The notes under the pieces were generated by a model, which ran no database searches, was not told the DNA's origin, and was given only the letters and a program-made list of their open reading frames with translations. Shown piece by piece: positions 41,661 to 48,054 of a DNA stretch of 48,054 nucleotides (within the stretch, counting starts at the first letter, position 1; every line of letters begins with the position of its first letter). The position numbers and the translations under genes were made by a program. Source of the stretch: an uncultured Lachnospiraceae bacterium (GTDB taxonomy: Bacteria; Bacillota; Clostridia; Lachnospirales; Lachnospiraceae); contig CAJUDM010000029.1 of NCBI GenBank assembly GCA_910584915.1, forward strand, positions 1 through 48,054, in the 5' to 3' direction.

Positions 41661-42483
41661 ATTTATAAAATTTCATTATAAATGTTGCACCCGTACCCCT
41701 TCCCCCCGGCAATACCTCAATCTCCCCGTTCTGAGCCCGCATGATCGAAAGGGCAAGGGGCAGGCCGATCCCGTATCCATTCTCTTTTCCGGAACTTTCA
41801 TAACGGCGGAACAAACCGGAAAGCTGCTCCTTTGACAAACCCTCTCCTGTATCTGTAACGGATATCCAGCGATAAATCGGATTTTCGCCGCTCTCTACAA
41901 CGATCTCACTGTCCTCTTTAGAACACTCCGAGGCATTTTTCAACAGATTGATCAACGCTTCTGTCGTCCACTTTCTGTCACAAAGCAGACAGAGATCCCT
42001 CCGCAATGCCACTCTCTGGTTTCTGATATCCAGCAAAACCTCCATCGATTTCATAGCCTCATTTAACAGCTCCTGGACACGGACATCCTCCGGGTGCAAG
42101 GAAACCACTGCCGAATCAAGCTTCGCCATCTTCAAAAGAGCCGTTACCAGCCATTCCATATGCCTGACCTCTTTTTTCATACACAGAAGAAACTCCTTCT
42201 GTTTATCCTCGGGGGCTTTCGATATCAGTTCCGTCATCAGAAGCATGGATGTGATAGGCGTTTTCAATTGGTGGGATATGTCAGAGAGGTATTCTGCCAG
42301 ACGTTCTTTCTCCTCCACCGCAGCGCACCTTCGTTCCTGTTCCAGATGGATCAATGTGTAGATATCATTTTTCAAAATACTGAAGGCTCCTTCCCTGTTA
42401 TCACGGGGATCAAAGGGCTGTCCCTCCATCACACTTCGGATTCCTTCTGAGAGCTCTGAAATTTCTTTTTTCCTAATCAACAC
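41659..42483 (-). CDS. Sensor histidine kinase without membrane segments
   Basis: 274 residues from a GTG at 42483, overlapping the regulator stop; GGGGGA lies nine bases upstream. It starts directly in a HAMP-like or linker helix (RKKEISELSEGIRSVMEG). The H-box is LSDISHQLKTPITSML, the N-box EALINLLKNASECS, the G-box SVTDTGEGLSKEQL and the closing block GYGIGLPLALSIM. Kinases of this clade linked to MacB/BceAB transporters usually have one or two TM helices at the N-terminus; here there is no room for any, since the upstream regulator is complete. It may sense through the ABC transporter, as BceS does, but its tie to the membrane is unclear. Confidence 0.88.
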   Translation of the reverse strand: MLIRKKEISELSEGIRSVMEGQPFDPRDNREGAFSILKNDIYTLIHLEQERRCAAVEEKERLAEYLSDISHQLKTPITSMLLMTELISKAPEDKQKEFLLCMKKEVRHMEWLVTALLKMAKLDSAVVSLHPEDVRVQELLNEAMKSMEVLLDIRNQRVALRRDLCLLCDRKWTTEALINLLKNASECSKEDSEIVVESGENPIYRWISVTDTGEGLSKEQLSGLFRRYESSGKENGYGIGLPLALSIMRAQNGEIEVLPGGRGTGATFIMKFYK

Positions 42484-43129
42484 GATAACCGATCCCCCTG
42501 ACTGTCGTGATATGAACCGCGTCCCCAAGCTTCTGCCTCAATCGTTTTACATACACAGTCAGTGTATTATCTTCCACAAAATCTCCGCTGATATCCCAGA
42601 TCCTCTCCAGAAGCTGTTCCCTTGTCAGTAAAATAGACGGATTTTCCGCAAAGATCAATAACAGCCGGTATTCCAAAGCTGTCAATGTGACAGGCATCTC
42701 TCCCACATATACTTTTCCGGCTTCCGTATCGATAACCGCCCCGCCGATCCTTAAGATATCTGATGCCTCCTTTTTTTCCGGAAGGCTTCTTTTTATCCGC
42801 ACCAGCAGCTCCCGCAGTCTAAAAGGTTTCGTTATATAATCGACAGCTTCTCCTTCAAGGGACCGTACAATCTCATCCTCATCATCCACGATCGTCAGAT
42901 AGATGACAGGAATACCCCGGCTTCCAAACACTCTGGCGATATCTCTTCCGGTGCCGTCCGGAAGCTGCATATCGAGCAGAGCGAGATCAAAGCGAAGTTC
43001 CTTCGATTTTTTCAGTGCTGTGGCAGCTTCGCTGCAATATGTAACAATATAGCCTTCATTCTCCATAGCGTATATCAGACCGGCTGCTATTGTATTATCA
43101 TCCTCCACAAATAAAATATGATATCCCAT
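42473..43129 (-). CDS. OmpR/PhoB-family response regulator
   Basis: 218 residues from the ATG at 43129 (GGAG five bases upstream); the reading to 43153 has no site. The receiver has ILFVEDDN, phospho-acceptor Asp in LALLDMQLPDG and Lys in YITKPFRLREL. The winged-helix DNA-binding domain spans about 125-218 (LTALEYRLLLIFAENPSILL, then TVRGIGYRVD). It is coupled to the kinase by overlap. It probably controls the ABC transporter downstream and perhaps the MATE gene upstream. The dihydrouridine synthase gene ends 23 bp before it. Confidence 0.93.
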   Translation of the reverse strand: MGYHILFVEDDNTIAAGLIYAMENEGYIVTYCSEAATALKKSKELRFDLALLDMQLPDGTGRDIARVFGSRGIPVIYLTIVDDEDEIVRSLEGEAVDYITKPFRLRELLVRIKRSLPEKKEASDILRIGGAVIDTEAGKVYVGEMPVTLTALEYRLLLIFAENPSILLTREQLLERIWDISGDFVEDNTLTVYVKRLRQKLGDAVHITTVRGIGYRVD

Positions 43130-43152
43130 TTTAACTCCATAAGTCGGTTTCA

Positions 43153-44127
43153 CTATATTGCCAGCAATTCCCTCACCATCTGCTCATAATCGCACAGCCT
43201 TGAAGCCTTCTTTATCCTTTTCAAAAGTTTCTCCCTCTCTGGAAACAGATTTCCCGCATAAGCCCAGAACTCTTTCATTTTAAACAGCACATTCCTGTCG
43301 CCGGACATCACCAGACTGTAATCATGATACAAACGGTCATGAAAGGCTTTCAGCCTTTTCAGATCCGTTCTTTCTCCGGCATCCGTTTCAATGTTTATTT
43401 CAGGACCTGCTTCGGCTTTTACCTCCTCTTTTATCTCTTCCGCCAGCGCCGGGTTCATCAAAAGTCCCCGCCCAAGCATGATCCTGTCCGTCTCCGGAAA
43501 TTTTGTTTTCAGCATCCTGTAATCCTCCGGCGTAAAAATATCTCCGTTATAGCACAGAGGGATCCTGCTCTCCGACACTGCGTGCGAAAACACTTTTAGT
43601 TCAGGCGTATTATTATAATAATCCTTCTGTATACGCGGATGAATGATCAGTTCATGGATCGGATATTTATTAAAAATTTCCATCAGATGGTAAAATTCAT
43701 TTGGACTGTCCATGCCAGCCCTTGTTTTCACCGATACTTTTATTCTGATATTTTCAAATACCTCCCTGAAAAAAGCATCCAGTTCTTCCGGCTTTGCCAG
43801 AAACCCGGCTCCTTTTCCCTTGGATACCACGGTGCGGGAGGGACAGCCCAGATTCAGGTTCACCTCCTGATAGCCATACTTCTCCTCGAGTTCCTCAGCT
43901 GTCCACAAAAAATATTCCGCCCGGTTTGTCAGAATCTGGGGCACTGCATACATCCCCTGATTGTGTGCCGGCAGTATATCCCTGATCTCCCTGGGACTCA
44001 GTACCCTGTTCTGATTCGGGGATATAAAAGGTATAAAATATTTATCTGCTCCCGTATAAAAGCTGTGAAACGCATTTCTGTATACATATCCGGTTATCCC
44101 CTCCAGCGGAGCAAAATAAATCTTCAT
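43153..44127 (-). CDS. dus: tRNA-dihydrouridine synthase
   Basis: 324 residues of TIM-barrel flavoprotein. It opens MKIYFAPLEGITGYVYRNAF with the FMN loop. VNLNLGCPSRTVVSKGKGAGFL holds the catalytic Cys region, VSVKTRAGMDSPNEF the phosphate loop and PLCYNGDIFTPEDY with MLGRGLLMNP the closing FMN motifs. It reduces uridine in tRNA D-loops using NADPH and FMN. The subgroup (DusB or a Clostridial type) cannot be fixed. ATGA overlap with the MATE gene puts it in one operon with an exporter, a mixed grouping. Confidence 0.95.
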   Translation of the reverse strand: MKIYFAPLEGITGYVYRNAFHSFYTGADKYFIPFISPNQNRVLSPREIRDILPAHNQGMYAVPQILTNRAEYFLWTAEELEEKYGYQEVNLNLGCPSRTVVSKGKGAGFLAKPEELDAFFREVFENIRIKVSVKTRAGMDSPNEFYHLMEIFNKYPIHELIIHPRIQKDYYNNTPELKVFSHAVSESRIPLCYNGDIFTPEDYRMLKTKFPETDRIMLGRGLLMNPALAEEIKEEVKAEAGPEINIETDAGERTDLKRLKAFHDRLYHDYSLVMSGDRNVLFKMKEFWAYAGNLFPEREKLLKRIKKASRLCDYEQMVRELLAI

Positions 44128-45521
44128 CCTTCCCCTTCCTGCGGCTCATTTACTATCTCCCGGTTCATTGTCTTAAGTTCTTTTGCCACCATCACCACAA
44201 TGGCCTGCGTCAAGACAAATGTCAGGAAATCCGCCACGGGCTGTGCCAGCTGTAACCCCCATATGCCCAAAATTCCCGGGAGTATCAGTATGGCTGGAAT
44301 GAAAAACAGCCCCTGTTTTCCGATTGCTGTGAGAGTGGCACGAAAACTGTAGCCGATGGACTGTGTCAACATATTACCGATGATCGTGAATGCCTGTGAA
44401 GGAAGCATAATGCACTGCAGTTTCAATGCCAATGCCCCGATCCGCACAACCTCCGCATCTTCCTTTCTGAACAGCCGCATGATCGGTGTGGACACGGAAA
44501 ACATGAAGATTGCCATAGAGAACAGAAAAATAAACGCAACCCTTCTACAGAAATAATAGGCTTCCAGTACACGGTCATATTTTTTTGCGCCGAAATTGAA
44601 ACCGCACACCGGCTGAAAGCCCTGTCCAAACCCGATCAATGCCGAATTGATAAACATCATGATCCTCGTCACGATGGACATTGCCGCCACTGCCGCATCT
44701 CCAAACGCCGCAGCTGCCACATTTAAAAGCACCGAAGCTGCGCTTGCAAGCCCCTGGCGTCCCAGTGTCGGCATACCTGCAGAAAGTATTTCTTTATACA
44801 CCCACCCCCTCATCGTGAAAAATTTCGGATGGGGTTTCAAGACATTGCCCGACCGGACCACCAAAAAGAGCAGGATCAAAAAACTGATAAACTGACTGAA
44901 GATCGTTGCGATCGCCGCGCCGGATATTCCCATTTCAAAATGAAAGATCAAAAGCGGATCCAGGATCACATTCAGCACGCCGCCTGTTGTAATGCCGAGC
45001 ATAGAGAGGGCGGCATTCCCCTGAGCACGCAGGTGATTATTAAATACAAAGGAGACTGTCATGTAAGGGGCTGCGATCAAAATATATTTCCCGTAGTCCC
45101 TGGCATATGGCGCTATCGTCTCCGTCGCCCCGAGCATCCTCACCATAGAGTCAATATTCCATATACCGGACACCGCCAGCAAAAGTCCGCAGGCAAACGC
45201 CGTATAAACTGCTGTAGAACAGGCTCTCTGCGCCTTTTCCTGCTTCTTCTCCCCCAACATACGGGACATGTAATTTCCACTTCCCATGCCAAGTGTAAAA
45301 CCTATCGCCTGTATCATCGCCATCAGAGAAAAATTTACGCCCACTGCGCCCGAAGCGGCTGTGCTCAACTGGCTCACAAAGAAAGTGTCCGCCATATTGT
45401 AGATAGATGTGATCAGCATACTGATGATCGTCGGCACTGCAAGGCGCGGTATCAGTTTATCTACCGGAGTCTCTATCATCATTTTGTACTTTTCCTCATA
45501 GGACATTTCATGCCGCATCAT
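44124..45521 (-). CDS. MATE family efflux transporter
   Basis: 465 residues and 12 TM helices in two homologous halves. ETPVDKLIPRLAVPTIISML opens the protein. YNMADTFFVSQL, a later GGVLNVILDPLLIFHFEMG and the second-half GQGFQPVCGFNFGAKKYDRV are MATE marks (DinF/NorM-like branch). It exports cationic drugs or metabolites in exchange for Na+ or H+. GGAGG stands four bases before the first ATG and seven before the second. An extended -10 lies about 45 bases upstream. Confidence 0.95.
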   Translation of the reverse strand: MMRHEMSYEEKYKMMIETPVDKLIPRLAVPTIISMLITSIYNMADTFFVSQLSTAASGAVGVNFSLMAMIQAIGFTLGMGSGNYMSRMLGEKKQEKAQRACSTAVYTAFACGLLLAVSGIWNIDSMVRMLGATETIAPYARDYGKYILIAAPYMTVSFVFNNHLRAQGNAALSMLGITTGGVLNVILDPLLIFHFEMGISGAAIATIFSQFISFLILLFLVVRSGNVLKPHPKFFTMRGWVYKEILSAGMPTLGRQGLASAASVLLNVAAAAFGDAAVAAMSIVTRIMMFINSALIGFGQGFQPVCGFNFGAKKYDRVLEAYYFCRRVAFIFLFSMAIFMFSVSTPIMRLFRKEDAEVVRIGALALKLQCIMLPSQAFTIIGNMLTQSIGYSFRATLTAIGKQGLFFIPAILILPGILGIWGLQLAQPVADFLTFVLTQAIVVMVAKELKTMNREIVNEPQEGEG

Positions 45522-45562
45522 TTTCCTCCCCCCATTTCAGATCAGATATCTGTCACTGTCTC

Positions 45563-45568
45563 ATTATA
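45563..45568 (-). promoter_or_regulatory. Extended -10 of the MATE operon
   Basis: Minus strand TGCTATAAT, with TATAAT at 45568-45563 and the TG of an extended -10. The -35 region is a run of A and T with no clear hexamer. The start would be near 45556, 35 bases before the ATG. Confidence 0.55.
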
Positions 45569-45734
45569 GCACAAAAATTTTTTTTTACTATGGTTTATTA
45601 ATTGCTTTATATATCTTCATTTTTCTTGCATAATCATCATTCATAAATTATAATTATACACAGATTGGCAAAATTTGTTTTCTGAATTTAGCATATCAGT
45701 CATTACTATATAAAAAGGGTATCGGTGGCAGATC

Positions 45735-47114
45735 ATGAATACGAACAATAATGAACAACAGACAAAAAATATCAAGGGCATCCGGATACAGACTGTAAAC
45801 TATTTTATGATCGCGGTATCCTGCATTTTTTATATTTTCATTTTATATATCACGATCCAGGTATCCGTCCGTTATAATACGCTGACTCAGAATATCAACG
45901 ATTTTACTGTCTGCAGTCAGGATGCAAACGAGTTGGAAACCGCTTCCGATTATCTCACAGAACAGGTCCGCCTCTATGTCATAACGAGAGAACCCGAATA
46001 TATGAATGCCTATATAGAAGAACTCTATGTGACAAAACGCAGGGAGCACTCTCTGGAAAATCTGCAGAACGCCAACTGTATCGGAGAGGAATCCCTGTCT
46101 TATCTTCAGCACGCCCTCGATGAGTCCAATGACCTTACCGTATCAGAACTCTATGCCATGAGGCTTGTCGGGGAAACATCCGGTCAGGACACTGATATCC
46201 TTCCTGATGTCATAAAGAACACTGCATTGACTCCGGAAGACGCTGCTCTGTCCGCCGAAGCAAAGCTGCAAAAAGCGCAGGCTCTGGTCTTCGACTCTCA
46301 ATATCTTTCCGCGAAAGAACGAATCAGGGAAAATACATCCTCCTGTCTGGACTCCATCATATCAGATACTCTGAAAGCACAGGATATCAGTATTACCGCT
46401 ATGGAGCATTCTCTTTCCATCCAGCGCGTTTATATCAGTATCCTGTTTCTCCTCAATATTGCCACATTTATTATGATACTTGTCCTGATTGTCAAACCGT
46501 TAAAAATATATGTGAACTGTATCAAGGAAGAAAAGATGCTGTCCATCCTTGGCTCCTATGAATTTAAATATCTTGCCCTGACTTACAATGACATCTACAA
46601 CCTGAATAAAGCAAATGAATCCATGCTGCGCCATAAAGCGGAGCACGACCCTCTGACCGGACTCGCCAACCGTTCAACCTTCGAACACCTTCAGCAGATC
46701 TTAAAAGGAAATACTCCTCTTACACTCTTTCTGATCGATATAGACTATTTTAAAGGAGTTAATGATACATACGGGCATAAGACAGGCGATCAGGTTTTGA
46801 TCAAAGTTGCAAAGACTCTGCAGAAAAGTTTCCGTTCGCAGGATTTCGTTATGCGGATCGGCGGGGATGAATTTGCTGTCGTTATGACAAATATCACATT
46901 GGAGCAACGATCCGTTATCGATCAGAAAATCAGTCTTATCAATAAATTTCTTTCGGATGAAAATGACAGCCTGCCCCGCATCACACTCAGTATCGGCGCC
47001 GTCTTCTCTGACCAGGGATTTACAGAAGGGCTCTACACCATGGCGGATAAGGCGCTGTACCATGTAAAGGAAAACGGCCGCAACGGTTACGCTCTTTATC
47101 AGGACATTTACTGA
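45735..47114 (+). CDS. Membrane diguanylate cyclase (GGDEF)
   Basis: 459 residues. TM1 (about 22-45) and TM2 (about 233-255) bracket an extracytoplasmic helical sensor region of about 185 residues, probably a four-helix bundle. A short linker leads to the GGDEF domain (about 290-459). It contains DPLTGLANRSTFEHL, the metal site LFLIDIDYFKGVNDTYGHKTGD and the intact active site RIGGDEFAVV. RSQD five residues before it is a product-inhibition I-site. The end is ADKALYHVKENGRNGY. It makes c-di-GMP in response to an unknown outside signal. Only a weak ribosome site (GGTGG) precedes the ATG. It stands alone; no EAL domain or c-di-GMP riboswitch is visible nearby. Confidence 0.95.
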   Translation: MNTNNNEQQTKNIKGIRIQTVNYFMIAVSCIFYIFILYITIQVSVRYNTLTQNINDFTVCSQDANELETASDYLTEQVRLYVITREPEYMNAYIEELYVTKRREHSLENLQNANCIGEESLSYLQHALDESNDLTVSELYAMRLVGETSGQDTDILPDVIKNTALTPEDAALSAEAKLQKAQALVFDSQYLSAKERIRENTSSCLDSIISDTLKAQDISITAMEHSLSIQRVYISILFLLNIATFIMILVLIVKPLKIYVNCIKEEKMLSILGSYEFKYLALTYNDIYNLNKANESMLRHKAEHDPLTGLANRSTFEHLQQILKGNTPLTLFLIDIDYFKGVNDTYGHKTGDQVLIKVAKTLQKSFRSQDFVMRIGGDEFAVVMTNITLEQRSVIDQKISLINKFLSDENDSLPRITLSIGAVFSDQGFTEGLYTMADKALYHVKENGRNGYALYQDIY

Positions 47115-47171
47115 TATCCTGATTGCCATGTGAACTACCCATTATCTGAAATTGGCGGGATTACGGCAGCC

Positions 47172-47582
47172 TTATTTCAAAATATTGGAATAGTAAGGAA
47201 TGATCAGATACGTCCCGGCACAGATATTGTCGGCGTCCTCCAGATGATTCATATATACCACTTCCCGTATATAGGAATCATGATTTTCATAATGCTCTTC
47301 ATCCGCATAGGTTCTGGCAAGTGATGTCAGGGATTCTCCCTGTCCGATACAGACATTTTTGTAATATTTAAAGGAAAGATTCTCCTCTCCCGCCGTCCCC
47401 GCTTCGGAGATCATACTGTTTACTCCAAAAATAACAATACCGATAAAAAATACTGCCAGGACCAGCAGGAAAAAATTTCTTCTGATCTCTGCATTTCTTC
47501 TTCTCTTATTCGCCTGAATCCTCACATCCCACTTGCTGACCGGTAACGTACCGTTTTTATTTCTCATCGCCATACCGTTCAT
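47172..47582 (-). CDS. LysM membrane protein, YneA-like SOS division inhibitor
   Basis: 136 residues. The cytoplasmic lead is basic (NKRRRNAEIRR), with one TM at about 37-58 (FFLLVLAVFFIGIVIFGVNS) and an outer LysM domain (about 75-134: VCIGQGESLTSLARTYADEE, then VVYMNHLEDADNICAGTYLIIP). Size and layout match YneA/DivS-type proteins that block division during DNA damage. AAGGAG lies six bases upstream of the ATG. Its promoter carries LexA boxes in the spacer and at the start site, which supports SOS control. The lexA gene is not in the window but is usually divergent to such genes, which would put it to the right. Confidence 0.82.
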   Translation of the reverse strand: MNGMAMRNKNGTLPVSKWDVRIQANKRRRNAEIRRNFFLLVLAVFFIGIVIFGVNSMISEAGTAGEENLSFKYYKNVCIGQGESLTSLARTYADEEHYENHDSYIREVVYMNHLEDADNICAGTYLIIPYYSNILK

Positions 47583-47739
47583 AACTGACTCCTTTTACCT
47601 CGCTCCTGTGTTATAGTTTATCCCTGTTTCTGCAGGACTGCGGGTTCTTTTTTACTGTCCGGTTTGCCACAGTTTTTATATTCACAGTGTACTATATCAT
47701 CTGTCCCATAAATCGGACTCTTCCTCCAAACATTCATTC

Positions 47740-47822
47740 TGAACACTTGTTCTCTTTCAGATTATCACGCGAACGTGTGTTTGTCAACATATTTTCAAAC
47801 ATTCGTTCGGAATATATGTTTG
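47740..47822. promoter_or_regulatory. Cluster of LexA (SOS) boxes
   Basis: Compared with the Firmicute consensus CGAAC-N4-GTTCG: TGAACACTTGTTCT (47740-47753, two differences), CGAACGTGTGTTTG (47770-47783, one), CAAACATTCGTTCG (47796-47809, one) and GGAATATATGTTTG (47809-47822, three). The first two cover the leftward promoter. The last two abut or overlap the -35 of the rightward promoter. Confidence 0.8.
47759..47787 (-). promoter_or_regulatory. SOS promoter of the LysM gene
   Basis: Minus strand TTGACA (47787-47782), a 17-base spacer, TAATCT (47764-47759). A LexA box fills much of the spacer and another sits at the start site. The leader to the ATG at 47582 is about 170 bases. Confidence 0.82.
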
Positions 47823-47848
47823 CTTTTACCACAACAATATGATATAAT
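47820..47848 (+). promoter_or_regulatory. Rightward promoter into structured element B
   Basis: TTGCTT (47820-47825), a 17-base spacer, TATAAT (47843-47848), preceded by TGA as in copy A. The conserved GGCAATGAG begins nine bases after the -10. A weak LexA box overlaps the -35. Confidence 0.6.
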
Positions 47849-47857
47849 GTCCATGAA

Positions 47858-47993
47858 GGCAATGAGCAGTGCGGAAAAAGACTGATAAAAAGATGCGTTG
47901 TGCTTGCACATAAGCAGATTTTTATCCGGCTTTTTCCATAGGGCGACAGCCCGTGAGCGAGGAAAACCGCAGGTTTTTCGAGCCTGCACTGCG
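47858..47993 (+). repeat. Structured dispersed element, copy B (first unit)
   Basis: It starts GGCAATGAGCAGTGCG (47858), as copy A does. GCAGTGC (47866-47872) pairs with GCACTGC (47986-47992) and closes the unit. The inner long hairpin (47884-47926) has GATAAAAA/TTTTTATC at its base, TGC/GCA midway and GTG/CAC with a CTTG loop at the tip. The core at 47928-47993 differs from copy A at about six positions. The same hairpins GGGC/GCCC and GAAAACC/GGTTTTTC are kept. Confidence 0.85.
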
Positions 47994-48054
47994 GAGAATA
48001 CTGATAAAAAGATGCGTTGTGCTTGCACATAAGCAGATTTTTATCCGGCTTTTT
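47881..48054 (+). repeat. Tandem repeat of the element, period 119 bp, cut by window end
   Basis: 48000-48054 repeats 47881-47935 exactly over 55 bases, so a second unit starts before the window ends. The junction reuses the closing strand GCACTGCGGA of unit one where unit one itself began with GCAGTGCGGA. The number of units beyond the edge is unknown. Confidence 0.92.

Noticed and set aside
47734..48030. 98-codon minus-strand ORF across the LexA boxes and repeat
   Set aside because: It runs through the promoters and hairpins; no plausible start signal.
47881..48054. CRISPR array
   Set aside because: The unit is about 119 bp with an identical hairpin in both copies; no short repeat with unique spacers and no cas genes.
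47858..48054. Retron ncRNA or IS200/IS605-type omega RNA
   Set aside because: The end pairing and long hairpin recall these, but no reverse transcriptase, TnpA, TnpB or IscB is in the window.

Overview
The window looks like a chromosomal segment of a spore-forming, anaerobic, Gram-positive gut-type bacterium of the class Clostridia, most likely family Lachnospiraceae. The grounds are a complete cotJABC spore-coat operon behind a SigE-like promoter, an electron-bifurcating NfnAB pair, formyl-THF ligase plus FolD, a glycyl radical enzyme with its activase, a DUF6512 membrane protein, a bacterial Thg1-like protein and an Agr/LytTR-type two-component system. No tRNA, rRNA, CRISPR array, prophage or insertion sequence is recognisable. 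The species cannot be named from the sequence.

Layout. 1-450: the end of a PIN-domain gene followed by a tiny overlapping gene (toxin-antitoxin-like). 461-6056 (-): four-gene operon of an exported protein, ABC-2 ATPase, permease and a Gly-rich membrane protein. 6309-8281: DUF6512 protein (+), then a polynucleotide-kinase-like gene overlapping a Thg1-like 3'-5' RNA polymerase (-), a plausible RNA-repair pair with its own strong promoter. 8314-13328 (-): a hemerythrin/response-regulator fusion translationally coupled to a 1217-residue cell-wall adhesin. 13480-15666 (+): LytTR regulator and AgrC-like kinase behind a structured leader. 15676-22990 (-): RlmH, a zinc-ribbon membrane protein, SIMPL protein, NfnB, NfnA, a zinc-ribbon/TPR/CHB_HEX protein and FolD. 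23107-27911 (-): formyl-THF ligase and FtsK/SpoIIIE. 28167-28727 (+): VanZ-like protein. 28784-32033 (-): ABC ATPase and a GldG-like permease fusion. 32168-32514: a dense hairpin array between divergent promoters. 32552-33750 (+): cotJABC with promoter and terminator. 33907-38586 (-): activase, glycyl radical enzyme and GntR-type regulator, with a textbook promoter and operator. 38760-45568 (-): MATE exporter, dihydrouridine synthase, OmpR-type regulator, kinase without membrane segments, then a MacB/BceAB-like ABC transporter. 45735-47114 (+): membrane diguanylate cyclase. 47172-47822 (-): LysM division-inhibitor-like protein under a LexA-box promoter. 47820-48054 (+): start of a tandem repeat array.

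The strongest candidate for something undescribed is a dispersed structured element present at about 21987-22135 (minus strand) and 47843-48054 (plus strand, at least two tandem units). Both copies start at the same distance from a TATAAT box and share a core of about 65 bp with two small hairpins. Their ends pair to close the element. Each carries a long hairpin whose stem sequence differs between loci but keeps the same architecture and a CTTG tetraloop. That pattern of changed sequence with kept pairing argues for a structured RNA or a hairpin mobile element. Other leads are the Thg1-kinase pair, the unusual glycyl-radical loop (RIHGTF) of the glycyl radical enzyme, the intergenic hairpin array at 32.2-32.5 kb, and the coupling of a hemerythrin sensor to an adhesin.
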